Source of the DNA: Acidobacteriota bacterium
GTDB lineage: Bacteria > Acidobacteriota > Terriglobia > Acidiferrales > UBA7541
Direction: 5' to 3'
Length of the DNA stretch: 64,000 nucleotides
Assembly: GCA_021818865.1 (NCBI GenBank)
Contig: JAKASX010000003.1
Location: forward strand, 37,872-101,871
Shown: positions 1-9,258 of the stretch, piece after piece
Layout: each line of letters begins with the position of its first letter
Position numbering within the stretch: the stretch's first letter is position 1
Program-made: the position numbers and the translations under genes
The notes under the pieces: model-generated
What the model was told of the DNA's origin: nothing
The model's input: only the letters and a program-made list of their open reading frames with translations
The model's database searches: none

Positions 1-73
1 TCTCTTCCACGAGTTTTCCCGTAGTCGGTTTCTCGTCGTCGGCCCCAACATATTTCCCTTTTGAGGTGAGCTG

Positions 74-1243
74 ATGGTTATCGGTGTTCCCAAAGAAATC
101 TTTCCCGGCGAGCGGCGCGTCCCTCTGATACCGGCGGTGCTGCCGAGTCTCGCAAAGGCGGGTCTGGAAGTGGTCGTGCAAGCGGGGGCCGGGGTCGAAG
201 CCGGCTATCCCGACGCCGAATTCGAAGCGAAAGGCGCCAAGATACTGCCGGACCGAGCCCAGGTGTTCGCGAAGGCCGACGTGATCCTGCAAGTGCTTTG
301 TTACGGCGCGAACGACCGCAACGGCGCGGATGATCTGCCGCTGCTCCGCCGCGGCCAGGTGCTCATCGGATTCCTGCGGCCGCTGGGCTCGAAGGAGATC
401 GTCGGCCGACTGGCCGCGACGGGCGTTTCGGCGTTTTCGTTCGAGCTGATGCCGCGCATCACTCGGGCGCAAAACATGGACGCGCTGAGCTCGATGGCGA
501 CGATTTCCGGTTACAAGGCCGTGCTGCTGGCGGCCGACCGGCTGCCGCGGGTGTTCCCGATGCTGACCACCGCGGCGGGTACGATCACGCCGGCGCGCGT
601 CCTCGTGATCGGCGCGGGCGTGGCCGGGCTGCAGGCGATCGCCACGGCGCACCGGCTGGGAGCGATCACCTCCGGCTACGACGTTCGCCCGGCGGCGCGC
701 GAGCAGATTCAGAGCCTTGGCGGCCGCGTGGTCGAATTGCAGCTGGAAACCGCGCAGGCGGAGGACAAGCGCGGCTACGCCACGGCCCAGGACGAGTCGT
801 TTTACCAGCGCCAGCGGGAACAGCTCGGCCAGGTTGTGGCGGCAAGTGACGTCGTGATTACCACCGCCGTTGTTCCGGGCCGCAAACCTCCCTTGCTCAT
901 CACCGCAGACGCGGTGCGCCACATGGCGCCGGGATCGGTGGTGATCGACATGGCCGCCGAGCGCGGCGGCAATTGCGAATTGACGCGCACTGGCGAAGTC
1001 GTGGTCGAAAGCGGTGTCACCCTGGTGGGGTATTTCAACCTGGCCAGCACCGTGCCGTATCACGCGAGCCAGATGTACGCCCGCAATGCGGTCACGTTCC
1101 TGCAACACTTGGTGAAGGACGGCCAGATACCGCTCGATCGCGACGACGAGATCCTCCGGGAGACGCTCGTTACGCGCGGGGGCGAAATCGTTCAGCCGCG
1201 CGTGCGCGAGTTCTTCTCGCTCCCGGCGCTGGGAAAGAATTAA
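74..1243 (+). CDS. pntAA: NAD(P) transhydrogenase, alpha subunit part 1 (NAD(H)-binding domain I)
   Basis: The 389-residue product resembles the soluble NAD(H)-binding domain of proton-translocating transhydrogenase, related to alanine dehydrogenase. It opens with MVIGVPKEIFPGERRVPLIP, typical of the family, and has a Rossmann glycine motif RVLVIGAGVAGLQAIATA near residue 175. Length fits the split-alpha form, in which the membrane part is a separate gene. A strong ribosome site (GAGGTGAG, 63-70) precedes the ATG. The gene begins a three-gene + strand operon: pntAB starts 12 bases downstream and pntB overlaps pntAB. Domain I passes hydride between NADH and NADP at the cytoplasmic face, driven by proton influx through the membrane subunits. 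The identification is secure. Confidence 0.95.
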   Translation: MVIGVPKEIFPGERRVPLIPAVLPSLAKAGLEVVVQAGAGVEAGYPDAEFEAKGAKILPDRAQVFAKADVILQVLCYGANDRNGADDLPLLRRGQVLIGFLRPLGSKEIVGRLAATGVSAFSFELMPRITRAQNMDALSSMATISGYKAVLLAADRLPRVFPMLTTAAGTITPARVLVIGAGVAGLQAIATAHRLGAITSGYDVRPAAREQIQSLGGRVVELQLETAQAEDKRGYATAQDESFYQRQREQLGQVVAASDVVITTAVVPGRKPPLLITADAVRHMAPGSVVIDMAAERGGNCELTRTGEVVVESGVTLVGYFNLASTVPYHASQMYARNAVTFLQHLVKDGQIPLDRDDEILRETLVTRGGEIVQPRVREFFSLPALGKN

Positions 1244-1255
1244 GGAGGAAGGCGA

Positions 1256-1552
1256 ATGCCGGCGGATTTCATCATTAGCTTGTACATCTTTGTGCTGGGC
1301 GGATTCATCGGGTTCAGTGTGATTACCCGCGTTTCCCGCCTGCTCCACACCCCCTTGATGTCTCTCACAAATGCTCTGGACGCGGTCGTGGTCGTTGCAG
1401 CCATGATCATCGCCGGCCGGCGCGAAACGGAACTGGCGGTGATTCTGGGCACGATCGGCGTGGCCGCCTCCTTCAGCAACGCCGTGGGCGGATTCATCAT
1501 CACCGAGCGGATGCTGGGCATGTTCAAGACAGGCAAGGCGAACAAGTCATGA
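1256..1552 (+). CDS. pntAB: NAD(P) transhydrogenase, alpha subunit part 2 (membrane)
   Basis: This small 98-residue membrane protein has about three hydrophobic segments and corresponds to the C-terminal membrane portion of single-chain PntA. It starts MPADFIISLYIFVLGGFIGF and ends in a polar tail, TGKANKS. An AAGGAGGAAGG ribosome site lies just before the ATG, in the 12-base gap after pntAA. Its stop overlaps the start of pntB (ATGA at 1549-1552), so the two membrane subunits are probably translationally coupled. With PntB it forms the proton channel domain II. Confidence 0.93.
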   Translation: MPADFIISLYIFVLGGFIGFSVITRVSRLLHTPLMSLTNALDAVVVVAAMIIAGRRETELAVILGTIGVAASFSNAVGGFIITERMLGMFKTGKANKS

Positions 1553-2943
1553 ATCCCATCGTTCAACAGCACGTCACCGATTTCGTCTACCTGGCTTCGA
1601 TCATCCTCTTCATCCTTTCGCTCAAGTGGCTCAGCTCTCCCGCGACCGCCCGCCGCGGCGTGCGCGCGGGCGAGATCGGTATGGCGATCGCCATCCTCGC
1701 TACGCTCGCCGGCGCTGGCATCGTCCAATACACGTGGATCCTGGTCGGACTGGCCGTTGGCGGGGCGGTGGGCGTCCCGCTTGGCTTGGTGAAGACGACG
1801 GCGGTGCCCCAGCGAACCGCGCTCAGCCACGCATTCGGCGCGCTGACCGCGGCGCTGATTGGCATCTCGGAGTATTACATCCAGACGCCGCACGTCCCTA
1901 AATTCGGCATGATCGAGATCGCGCTCGAAGTGATCATCGGCGGCCTCACCTTCACCGGCAGCTTGATCGCCGCAGGGAAGCTGCAGGAAATCCTGCCGCA
2001 GCGCCCGATGACGTATCGCGGACAGAACATCGTCAGCCTGACTGTGCTCGCCGCCGCGATCGGCATCGGGATCACGCTGATGTTCTGGCAGGACATTTCG
2101 TGGCTTTTCCCTGTAATGGTCGTCATTTCGTTGTTGTTTGGCATGATGCTGGTGATGCCGATCGGCGGCGCGGACATGCCCACCGTAATCGCGCTGCTGA
2201 ACTCCTACGCCGGCTTGGCCGATGCCCTGCTCGGTTTCGTGCTCAACAGCAAGGTGCTGATCGTCGCCGGCGCGCTCGATGGGGCGAGCGGCTTCATCCT
2301 CGCGGTGATCATGTGCAAGGCGATGAACCGTTCCTTCACCAACGTGCTCTTCGGCGCGTTCGGCCAGCTGCAAACGGGCGCGGGCAAAGGCGTCGAAGAG
2401 CGCACGGTGCGCTCGGCCACGCCGGAAGACGCCGCCGACATCCTGAAAGCCGCAAGCAGCGTGGTGATCGTGCCGGGCTACGGTATGGCCGTCGCGCAGG
2501 CGCAGCACAAAGTGCGTGAACTGTACGACCTCCTCACCAAGCAGGGAATTAACGTGACCTTCGGCGTGCATCCGGTGGCCGGGCGCATGCCGGGACACAT
2601 GAACGTGCTGCTGGCCGAGGCCGATATTCCCTACGACAAGCTGCTCGACATGGACCAGGTGAACGGTGATATGCCGCAAACCGACGTCGCGCTCATCATC
2701 GGTGCCAACGACGTCTGCAACCCGGCTGCGCGCACCGATTCTTCCAGCCCCATCTTCGGCATGCCGATCATCGACGTGGACAAGGCGCGCACCGTGATGG
2801 TGGTCAAGCGAAGCCTCAATCCCGGCTTCGCCGGAATCGATAACCCGCTGTTCTACATGGACAAGACCCTGATGCTCTTCGGCGATGCCAAAAACTTCAT
2901 CGGCGAAGTGGTTCGGGAACTCGGTCCAGGCTCGCACCTCTAG
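1549..2943 (+). CDS. pntB: NAD(P) transhydrogenase, beta subunit
   Basis: The 464-residue beta subunit has an N-terminal region of about eight or nine membrane helices (residues 10-260) and a C-terminal NADP(H)-binding domain III. Recognisable family sequences are VVIVPGYGMAVAQAQHKV, FGVHPVAGRMPGHMNVLLAEA, and the later GANDVCNPAARTD and GFAGIDNPLF. Length matches the family. It overlaps pntAB by four bases and closes the pnt operon. The complex probably supplies NADPH at the expense of proton motive force. The next gene, cydA, is 177 bases away after two hairpins. Confidence 0.95.
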   Translation: MNPIVQQHVTDFVYLASIILFILSLKWLSSPATARRGVRAGEIGMAIAILATLAGAGIVQYTWILVGLAVGGAVGVPLGLVKTTAVPQRTALSHAFGALTAALIGISEYYIQTPHVPKFGMIEIALEVIIGGLTFTGSLIAAGKLQEILPQRPMTYRGQNIVSLTVLAAAIGIGITLMFWQDISWLFPVMVVISLLFGMMLVMPIGGADMPTVIALLNSYAGLADALLGFVLNSKVLIVAGALDGASGFILAVIMCKAMNRSFTNVLFGAFGQLQTGAGKGVEERTVRSATPEDAADILKAASSVVIVPGYGMAVAQAQHKVRELYDLLTKQGINVTFGVHPVAGRMPGHMNVLLAEADIPYDKLLDMDQVNGDMPQTDVALIIGANDVCNPAARTDSSSPIFGMPIIDVDKARTVMVVKRSLNPGFAGIDNPLFYMDKTLMLFGDAKNFIGEVVRELGPGSHL

Positions 2944-2954
2944 GCTGCACTTTC

Positions 2955-3010
2955 CGCGAGCGCATGCTCGCGCCGGCATCCGGTCCTCGGCCGCGTGGAT
3001 TGCGGCCGAG
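2955..3010 (+). terminator. Two GC hairpins after pntB
   Basis: The 177-base gap between pntB and cydA holds a 7-bp stem (CGCGAGC 2955-2961 / GCTCGCG 2966-2972, four-base loop) and a perfect 9-bp stem (CTCGGCCGC 2986-2994 / GCGGCCGAG 3002-3010, seven-base loop). Neither is followed by a T run, so intrinsic termination is uncertain. They could attenuate read-through or protect the pnt mRNA 3' end. Confidence 0.4.
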
Positions 3011-3120
3011 TGACCCCGTCGGGAAGCCACGCTCCGGCACGGCTCTCGGTGAACGGCGGATGCGAGCCGGCAAAGCCTGCGCCCTGGAATTTTGGGCAAG
3101 GCGGCGCAGGGAGGTGAACG

Positions 3121-4443
3121 TTGGGCTCGGCACTGACGATCGATCGTTGGCAATTCGCTTTTACCGTCACGTTCCACTACATCTTTCCGCAGATCACCAT
3201 GGGGCTGGCGCTGCTCATCCTGATCCTGAAGACGCTCGCGCTGCGCACCGGCGAGGAGCGGTACAACCGGGCGGCGCGATTCTGGCTGCGGATTTTCGGC
3301 ATCAGCTTCGCGCTCGGGGTGGTCACCGGGATTCCGATGGAATTCCAGTTCGGCACGAACTGGGCGCAATTTTCCCGCGCGGTGGGCGGCGTGATCGGCC
3401 AGACGCTGGCGATGGAGGGCGTTTTCGCCTTCTTCCTCGAATCGAGTTTTCTGGGACTGCTGCTCTTCGGGGAAAAGCGGCTGAGCCCGCGAGCCCATTG
3501 GGCCTCCTCGCTGGCGCTTTTCCTGGGTTCGTGGCTCTCCGGCTATTTCATCATCGCGACGAACGGATGGATGCAGCACCCGGTCGGATATACGCTCGGA
3601 TCGAACGGACAATTTTCGCTCGCCAGTTTTTGGGCGCTCGTCGGCAATTCCTGGGCCGGCTGGGAGTACGCGCACAACATGCTGGGCGCGGTGGTGACCG
3701 CGTCTTTTCTGATGGCCTCAATCGGGGCCTTCTACCTGCTTTCGGGCCGCGAGCGCGTCCACGGCGAGCTTTTCGTTCGAACCGGCGTGATTGTGGGGCT
3801 GGTGGCGGCGTTGCTGATGGTCTTTCCGACCGGCGATAGTGAAAGCAAAATGGTGGCCACGAATCAGCCCTCGACCTTCGCCGCGATGGAGGGGCTGTTT
3901 GATTCGCAAGCCGGCGCGCCCATCGCGATTCTGGGCCAGCCGGACATGGCGAAACGCCGGCTGGATAATCCGCTGACGATCCCGCGCGTCCTGAGTTTTC
4001 TGACGTATCGCCGCTGGGCTGCGGAAGTGAAGGGGCTGGATGCGATTCCGGAATCGGAATGGCCGGATCAGGTGCCGCTCGTCTATTACAGCTATCACAT
4101 CATGGTGGGGCTGGGGACGATTTTCGTCGCGGTGCTGGTGATTGCGGGATTCTTGCTGTGGCGCGGGCGCCTGTTCGATTCGCGGGCGATACTGTGGGCG
4201 CTGCTGCTGTCTTTGCCGTTTCCCTTCATCGCGAATACGGCGGGTTGGATCACCGCCGAAGCGGGCCGCCAGCCATGGCTCGTCTATTCGCTGGTGCGGA
4301 CAAGTGCCGGCTATTCCACGCAGGTTTCCTCGGGCAACGCGCTATTCACCTTGGTCGGATTCCTGGGCATGTACGGCCTGCTGAGTCTGCTGTTTCTCTT
4401 CCTCGTGTGGCGGGAAATCGAGCGCGGACCGGAGGTGGCATAG
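3121..4443 (+). CDS. cydA: Cytochrome bd-type quinol oxidase subunit I (CIO type)
   Basis: Subunit I of a terminal quinol oxidase, 440 residues. Family features include the haem-ligand segment FTVTFHYIFPQITMG near residue 18, the acidic helix MEGVFAFFLESSFLGLLLFGE, NGWMQHPVG, and the conserved EAGRQPW motif near residue 380. The periplasmic Q loop is short, which puts it with the cyanide-insensitive (CIO) group rather than long-Q-loop E. coli CydA. The TTG start is chosen because AGGGAGGTGA lies at 3108-3117; the nearby GTG is out of frame. cydB follows with two bases between the cydA stop and its ATG. It oxidises quinol and reduces oxygen in the cytoplasmic membrane. Confidence 0.94.
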   Translation: MGSALTIDRWQFAFTVTFHYIFPQITMGLALLILILKTLALRTGEERYNRAARFWLRIFGISFALGVVTGIPMEFQFGTNWAQFSRAVGGVIGQTLAMEGVFAFFLESSFLGLLLFGEKRLSPRAHWASSLALFLGSWLSGYFIIATNGWMQHPVGYTLGSNGQFSLASFWALVGNSWAGWEYAHNMLGAVVTASFLMASIGAFYLLSGRERVHGELFVRTGVIVGLVAALLMVFPTGDSESKMVATNQPSTFAAMEGLFDSQAGAPIAILGQPDMAKRRLDNPLTIPRVLSFLTYRRWAAEVKGLDAIPESEWPDQVPLVYYSYHIMVGLGTIFVAVLVIAGFLLWRGRLFDSRAILWALLLSLPFPFIANTAGWITAEAGRQPWLVYSLVRTSAGYSTQVSSGNALFTLVGFLGMYGLLSLLFLFLVWREIERGPEVA

Positions 4444-4445
4444 CC

Positions 4446-5486
4446 ATGGGCACGGTCTGGTTTTGCCTGGTGAGCCTGATGCTGGCGGTTTACGTCGTGC
4501 TCGATGGATTCGACCTGGGCGCCGGCATCCTGCATCTGCTCGTGGCGAAAACGGCCGAGGAACGCCGCGCCGTGATCGCTACGATCGGCCCGGTATGGGA
4601 CGGCAACGAGGTGTGGCTGCTTGCTGCCGGAGGCACGCTGTATCTGGCGTTTCCGGTGCTCTACGCATCGAGTTTCAGCGGCTTCTACCTGCCGCTGATC
4701 ATCGTGCTCTGGCTGCTCGTGCTGCGCGGAACGTCCATTGAATTTCGGAATACGCTCAAAAGCCCAGTGTGGACTCCGTTCTGGGATGTTGTCTTCAACC
4801 TATCGAGCCTGTTATTGGCGCTCTTTTTCGGCGCGGCGCTCGGCAACGTGGTGCGCGGCGTTCCGCTCGACGCGAACCATTGGTTCTTCGAGCCGCTCTG
4901 GACGAATTTCCGCGTCGGCGCGCATACGGGCATCCTCGATTGGTACACGATTCTGGTTGGCCTCGCGGCCGTTGCGGCGCTCGCGCTGCACGGCGCGCTC
5001 TGGATCGCGCTGAAAACGGAAGGCGCGATCGAGCAGCGCGCCGAGCGCCTGGTGCGGCCGCTCTGGGTGCTGGTGGTGCTGCTGACGTTTGCGATCACGG
5101 CCGCTACGCTCTATTTGCAGCCGCAGGTGGGCATGAATCTGCGTAGTCATCCGTGGGGATTTCTTTTTCCGGTGATCGCGGTGGTCGGGCTGGTGCTCGA
5201 AATGTACTTTTTGCGCCGAAGCCGCCTGCGCGCGTTTCTCGCTTCCTGCGCGTATCTGGCCGGCATGCTTTCGAGCGCCGCGTTCGGCCTCTATCCTGAC
5301 GTATTGCCGGCGCGATCGGAACCCGCGCTCGCACTGACGGTCGAAAATGCGCAGGCCGCCCCGCATGGCTTGCACGTAGCCCTTGTCTGGTGGATTATCG
5401 GCATGATTCTCGCCACCGGCTATTTCACCTACACCTATCGCCGCTTCGCCGGCAAAGTGCGCTCCGGCGAAACCTACGGCCACTGA
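4446..5486 (+). CDS. cydB: Cytochrome bd-type quinol oxidase subunit II
   Basis: Subunit II, 346 residues, with about eight or nine membrane helices. It begins MGTVWFCLVSLMLAVYVVLD, followed by GFDLGAGILH and GPVWDGNEVWLLAAGG, which are signature CydB sequences. The start is the ATG two bases after the cydA stop, with GGAGGT at 4431-4436. It stabilises the haem-bearing subunit I. No small cydX-like gene was seen after it, as expected for CIO-type operons. It converges with the ADOP permease on the opposite strand. Confidence 0.94.
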   Translation: MGTVWFCLVSLMLAVYVVLDGFDLGAGILHLLVAKTAEERRAVIATIGPVWDGNEVWLLAAGGTLYLAFPVLYASSFSGFYLPLIIVLWLLVLRGTSIEFRNTLKSPVWTPFWDVVFNLSSLLLALFFGAALGNVVRGVPLDANHWFFEPLWTNFRVGAHTGILDWYTILVGLAAVAALALHGALWIALKTEGAIEQRAERLVRPLWVLVVLLTFAITAATLYLQPQVGMNLRSHPWGFLFPVIAVVGLVLEMYFLRRSRLRAFLASCAYLAGMLSSAAFGLYPDVLPARSEPALALTVENAQAAPHGLHVALVWWIIGMILATGYFTYTYRRFAGKVRSGETYGH

Positions 5487-5516
5487 GGCCTTACCGCGCG
5501 CCTCACGGCGATCTGC

Positions 5517-5545
5517 GGCCCTCCAACCCAAGAGGAGCGAGGGCC
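5517..5545. terminator. Hairpin between convergent cydB and ADOP permease
   Basis: GGCCCTC (5517-5523) and GAGGGCC (5539-5545) form a 7-bp stem with a 15-base loop inside the 99-base convergent gap. There is no clear T run on either strand. It could serve as a weak bidirectional terminator; this is only suggestive. Confidence 0.25.
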
Positions 5546-5585
5546 ATCTGTGGGGGCCGCTACCGCGCGGCGCGAGTTGCGGAAA

Positions 5586-8207
5586 CTACTCCTCACGCAT
5601 CAGCATGGAAGGGTCGATTGAAAGAGCTCGGTGCGCGGGAATCCACGTCGCAAGCAAGCCCACAACGAGCATAGCCAGAACCACGCCTAGCAAAACAAAT
5701 GGATCGTCCGGCGTGGCCTGATAGACGATGGAAGCCAAGACCCGACTCGCCAGAATTCCAAGCGCCAGTCCCGCGGCGGAGCCGAACGCAAGCAATTTGA
5801 AAGCCCGCCCTAACGCCGCCCGCAAGACCTCCCTCCGCTGCGCTCCAAGAGCGATGCGAATTCCCAGTTCGCGCTTTCTCTTGCTTACCGAATATGCCGC
5901 CATCCCAAAGATGCCCGTAACCGATAGCATCGCGCCCATCAGCCCCAAAATGCCGAGCGATGCCGTCGCCATACGCGGGGCAAATAATGCGCCGTCCATC
6001 TCCTCATTCCATGTCTGAATGAAGATAGGCAGGCCTGGGTCGAGGCCGCGCAGTTTGCTTCGTATCGCGGCCGCGAGCTGCTGAGGATCGTCACTCGACC
6101 GTACCACGAGCCACGTATCTCTTGCGGGTGATTGTAGGATAGGGAGAAACATCGCCGACTGACGGCGCTCGCCGAGGTCCGCCGAGTACTTCCCATCTTC
6201 GACTATGCCGATCACCTTTGTGCGGGTTCCATTCCACATCTTGAAATAATTGCCCAGCGCGTTCGCTGGCGAGCCGAACAGTTTCCGGGCGAACTCCTCA
6301 TTCACCACGGCTACACGCGCGGCCCTCCTGTCGTCCCGCCATGTAAAGGTTCTTCCTTCTAATAAGGCTGCGCCTGCCGCGCGGAAATAGCCGGGAGAGA
6401 CATCATACTGGAAGGCGATCGCAGCGGCATTAGAAGGCGACAAATTTGCCTTGGCGTTCGTGAAGACGGCCGTGCGGTCCCAATCCACACTCAAAGGCAA
6501 GATACTGACCAAACCAACCGAGGCTACCCCAAGAATGGTTTTCATGGCGCCGATCATGCGCCTTTGCATGGCAGGCGCTGTGTCCCTGCTATAGCCGGCC
6601 ATCTTCAGATCGGTTTCGACCAGCATCGCGTTTCTCGGCTCGACGCCGAGACGCGCATTGAGCGACCGCTCGAGTCCGCGCACGGCAACAAAAGAAGAAG
6701 TAACCAGAACCGCGCAGAGTGCAATCTGGACAGCCAACAACAAGTCGAGGACAGTAATCCTGCGGCTTGTGTTGATGGGTGATCCTGACCTGATGATTCC
6801 GTATGGGTTCTTCCGTAGGACTTGCCGAACGGGCACCGCCCCGAAGAGGAGCCCGCTTGCTAGACTGAGCAGCAGCGCCGCCGTGTACACGTGCCAGCCC
6901 GGATTTACCGGGACATTCAGCGGGAACTGCGGAAACGGGTGCCACGCGCTGATCCAATGAAGCAGGACCACGCTGCCCCACAGGCCCACTGCGCCGCCCG
7001 CCAATGAAACCAGAATGGCTTCGGTTAAGAGCTGGCGAAGCAGGCGCCTGCGAGTTGAACCGAGAGCCAGGCGCATGGCCATTTCACGGGAGCGGTCCGC
7101 AGCGCGCGCCGCAAATAGGCTGCCGAGGTTGGCGCACGCGGCGAGCAGGATCAAGCCCGCCAGCAGCATCAATCCGCCCAGAAACGCCTTGACGGCGCCC
7201 CCCAAGACGCTGGCTACACCCACATGGACCAGTCGAAAAGTGATCTCGGCCTCGTCCTTTGGATAAATCTTCTGTAGCTGCCTGTTAATCAAGTTCAGAT
7301 CGGCCGCTGCTTCTGTTGGGGAGATTCCCGGCTTCAGCCGCCCGAACAGTTCGAACACCCAGTCGGAGGCGCGCGCATTCAGCAGGTTTTCGCCGTCAAT
7401 CTGTTCCTGATCGATAATGGGAACGAAAAAGTCGGCCGGGAAAATCTGCAAGGTTCCTTGGAACCCGGGCGGGGCCACACCGATGATCGTGAATGGATGC
7501 TCGTTGAGCTGAACCGTGCGTCCAATCGCACTCCGATCGGCTTGAAAATGGCTTTTCCAGTATGCGTACGTCAGAACGACATAGGGTGCGCTGTCGGGAC
7601 CGTGTTCATCGGAGGCGTGGAAGAAACGACCTAGATATGGTCGCAATCGCAAGGTACCGAAATAGTTTCGGCTGACTTCATAGCCCCAGGCGCTCGACGG
7701 ATTCTTGCCGGTGTCGAGCCCAACTTCGCAAAAATCGGCAGCAGCCAAATTTTCGAAACTGCGGTTGAGGTCGCGGTAATCGACATAGTTCGGATAGGAT
7801 TCGCTCGCAGTCGCCTGGCCGACGTGCGTTAGGTCGTACAGCCGCTGAGGCTGTGGCACGTCCAGGGGCCGCAGGATCAGGGCATTCAGCGCGGCAAACA
7901 CAACTGTGTTTGCGCCGATGGCTGCGGCCAGCGTCAAGATGGCAACCAGCGTAAAGCTGGGGGATTTGCGCAGCATGCGCGCGGCGTAGCGGAGATCCCC
8001 CCAGAGATTCTCGAACCACATCCAGTGGCTGCACTCATAGAAACGCTCCCGCGCCTGGGTGACGTTGCCAAACGCGCGATGCGCCGCCGTTCGTGCCTCC
8101 TCGTGGCCGAGCCCTTGCTCTTCGAGGCGCTCCATCTCCAGGTTCAAATGAGCCTGAACTTCCGCGCTGAAATCTTCGAGCTTGCGCCTGCGCCCGAACA
8201 CTCTCAC
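5586..8207 (-). CDS. ADOP-type FtsX/MacB-like permease with permease prefix domain
   Basis: The 873-residue protein has a soluble N-terminal prefix (about residues 1-60, [18 protein letters not shown]), then the MacB/FtsX pattern twice. A first membrane helix (about 84-107, [18 protein letters not shown]) leads to an extracytoplasmic MacB-type core and a three-helix FtsX block near 340-460; a second core and FtsX block end the protein. This is the layout of acidobacterial duplicated orphan permeases, which lack an adjacent ATPase, as here. The GTG start overlaps the padR stop by four bases (GTGA), indicating coupled translation. The transported substrate is unknown. Confidence 0.9.
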   Translation of the reverse strand: MRVFGRRRKLEDFSAEVQAHLNLEMERLEEQGLGHEEARTAAHRAFGNVTQARERFYECSHWMWFENLWGDLRYAARMLRKSPSFTLVAILTLAAAIGANTVVFAALNALILRPLDVPQPQRLYDLTHVGQATASESYPNYVDYRDLNRSFENLAAADFCEVGLDTGKNPSSAWGYEVSRNYFGTLRLRPYLGRFFHASDEHGPDSAPYVVLTYAYWKSHFQADRSAIGRTVQLNEHPFTIIGVAPPGFQGTLQIFPADFFVPIIDQEQIDGENLLNARASDWVFELFGRLKPGISPTEAAADLNLINRQLQKIYPKDEAEITFRLVHVGVASVLGGAVKAFLGGLMLLAGLILLAACANLGSLFAARAADRSREMAMRLALGSTRRRLLRQLLTEAILVSLAGGAVGLWGSVVLLHWISAWHPFPQFPLNVPVNPGWHVYTAALLLSLASGLLFGAVPVRQVLRKNPYGIIRSGSPINTSRRITVLDLLLAVQIALCAVLVTSSFVAVRGLERSLNARLGVEPRNAMLVETDLKMAGYSRDTAPAMQRRMIGAMKTILGVASVGLVSILPLSVDWDRTAVFTNAKANLSPSNAAAIAFQYDVSPGYFRAAGAALLEGRTFTWRDDRRAARVAVVNEEFARKLFGSPANALGNYFKMWNGTRTKVIGIVEDGKYSADLGERRQSAMFLPILQSPARDTWLVVRSSDDPQQLAAAIRSKLRGLDPGLPIFIQTWNEEMDGALFAPRMATASLGILGLMGAMLSVTGIFGMAAYSVSKRKRELGIRIALGAQRREVLRAALGRAFKLLAFGSAAGLALGILASRVLASIVYQATPDDPFVLLGVVLAMLVVGLLATWIPAHRALSIDPSMLMREE

Positions 8208-8560
8208 CCCTCCGCCGTCTCCGTTCCCAGAATCCGGCCGATGGCCCTAGACAGCCGCTTCCACTTCGTCGTTTCCCGGACCAGTTGTTTGCGGCCCTTC
8301 GCAGTCAGCGAATAGAACCGGGCCTTGCGGTTGTTTGAAGACGTCCCCCATTTCGCGCTGATCCAGCCGCGGTCTTCCAGCCGCCCTAAGGCAGGGTAGA
8401 GCGCGCCATGTTCGACAAGTAGTTCCTGCTGCGACGTTTGCTGAATCGCCCTGGCAATTCCTTGACCGTGCTGCGGGCCGAAGATGAGCGTGCGCAGGAT
8501 CAGCAGGTCCAGCGTTCCCTGCAGCAGTTCGAGCCTTTCCTTTTCTTCTTGGGTTGACAT
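8204..8560 (-). CDS. PadR-family transcriptional regulator
   Basis: This 118-residue winged-helix protein has the family pattern [20 protein letters not shown], ...[20 protein letters not shown], and [20 protein letters not shown]. PadR genes are regular partners of ADOP permeases and normally repress the linked operon. Its stop overlaps the permease start. Its own start codon and a candidate promoter lie inside a long inverted repeat (8551-8601), which makes autoregulation likely. The inducing signal is unknown. Confidence 0.93.
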   Translation of the reverse strand: MSTQEEKERLELLQGTLDLLILRTLIFGPQHGQGIARAIQQTSQQELLVEHGALYPALGRLEDRGWISAKWGTSSNNRKARFYSLTAKGRKQLVRETTKWKRLSRAIGRILGTETAEG

Positions 8561-8601
8561 CTCACCCGAATGGTAGACGCCTTCGGGTCAGATGTCAACC
8601 C
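8551..8601 (-). promoter_or_regulatory. padR promoter inside a near-perfect inverted repeat (operator)
   Basis: On the minus strand the arm at 8601-8582 (GGGTTGACATCTGACCCGAA) pairs with the arm at 8570-8551 with one mismatch in 20, across an 11-base spacer. The upstream arm contains a perfect -35 TTGACA (8598-8593). Seventeen bases later comes TACCAT (8575-8570, four of six matches to the -10 consensus). The downstream arm carries the expected transcription start region and the padR ATG (8560-8558). The ACAT/ATGT content suits a PadR operator. If transcription began further upstream, the same sequence would form an RNA hairpin hiding the start codon. Confidence 0.65.
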
Positions 8602-8717
8602 ACAAAATATGCCGCAGCCACCTCTTCTCGATTTGATGCAGCGCCCCCGCCCCGATTCACGACGCCCAAGGAGTTTCGAGGCTGGCGAGGTCCATCCCGC
8701 CCCGCCAAGCACGACCG

Positions 8718-9194
8718 CTAAGGGCTGAGGGTGTCCTGCGCGTCGCGAATTTTCCAGTGCGATCCCTCCTTCACCATCACCCAGGTGGAGATGCCCGGTC
8801 GGGTGCGCGCTGCCGCGCCATGGGACGATGCGTCGGCGCTCACGCTCCAGGTGATGTGAACGACGACGATATCCGGCTGTAGGAAACGCAAAGAGACATC
8901 ATTGGTGGTCCAATGCCTCGCGGAGGGATTGGCGGATGCGAGTCCCGTAAACCAGTCACGAAACTGCTTCCGGCTGCGGAGCCAGAATCCCTGGAAATTG
9001 ACGTAGTCGGCATCCTCGGTCAGCAGATCGGCGAGCGCCTCGGCCTTGTGATGATTCCAATCCTGCTGCCAATAGGTGGCAACGCGGCGGATGGCGCGTT
9101 CGTCTTTTTCCGGATTCTGCGCGCGCGCCGGTATCGCGGCGCAGAGAATTGCCGCGCAGAGCGCCAATCCCGTTTGTTTCGCGATGAAATGCAT
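8718..9194 (-). CDS. Secreted SnoaL-like / DUF4440-type protein
   Basis: This 158-residue protein has a clear signal peptide (LALCAAILCAAIPARA, cut after ARA near residue 25). It then shows the NTF2/SnoaL-like pattern: IRRVATYWQQDWNHHKAEALADLLTEDADYVNFQGFW, a central RSRKQFRDWF, and a C-terminal GSHWKIRDAQD. Such domains form a cone-shaped pocket; many secreted family members have no known substrate. It lies 64 bases after the GH98-like gene on the same strand. I infer an exported small-molecule-binding or isomerase-like role without specific support. Confidence 0.8.
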   Translation of the reverse strand: MHFIAKQTGLALCAAILCAAIPARAQNPEKDERAIRRVATYWQQDWNHHKAEALADLLTEDADYVNFQGFWLRSRKQFRDWFTGLASANPSARHWTTNDVSLRFLQPDIVVVHITWSVSADASSHGAAARTRPGISTWVMVKEGSHWKIRDAQDTLSP

Positions 9195-9258
9195 TTTGTG
9201 CGTGCCTCCTCGTTCGATGCCCCGCTCGCGCCGAGACTACAGACGTCCCGCTGGTACG

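Noticed and set aside
1240..3675. Minus-strand open frame of more than 800 codons opposite pntAB, pntB and cydA
   Set aside because: The frame is Arg/His/Glu-rich with no recognisable domain and lies entirely opposite well-identified genes. It is a by-product of G+C-rich codon bias.
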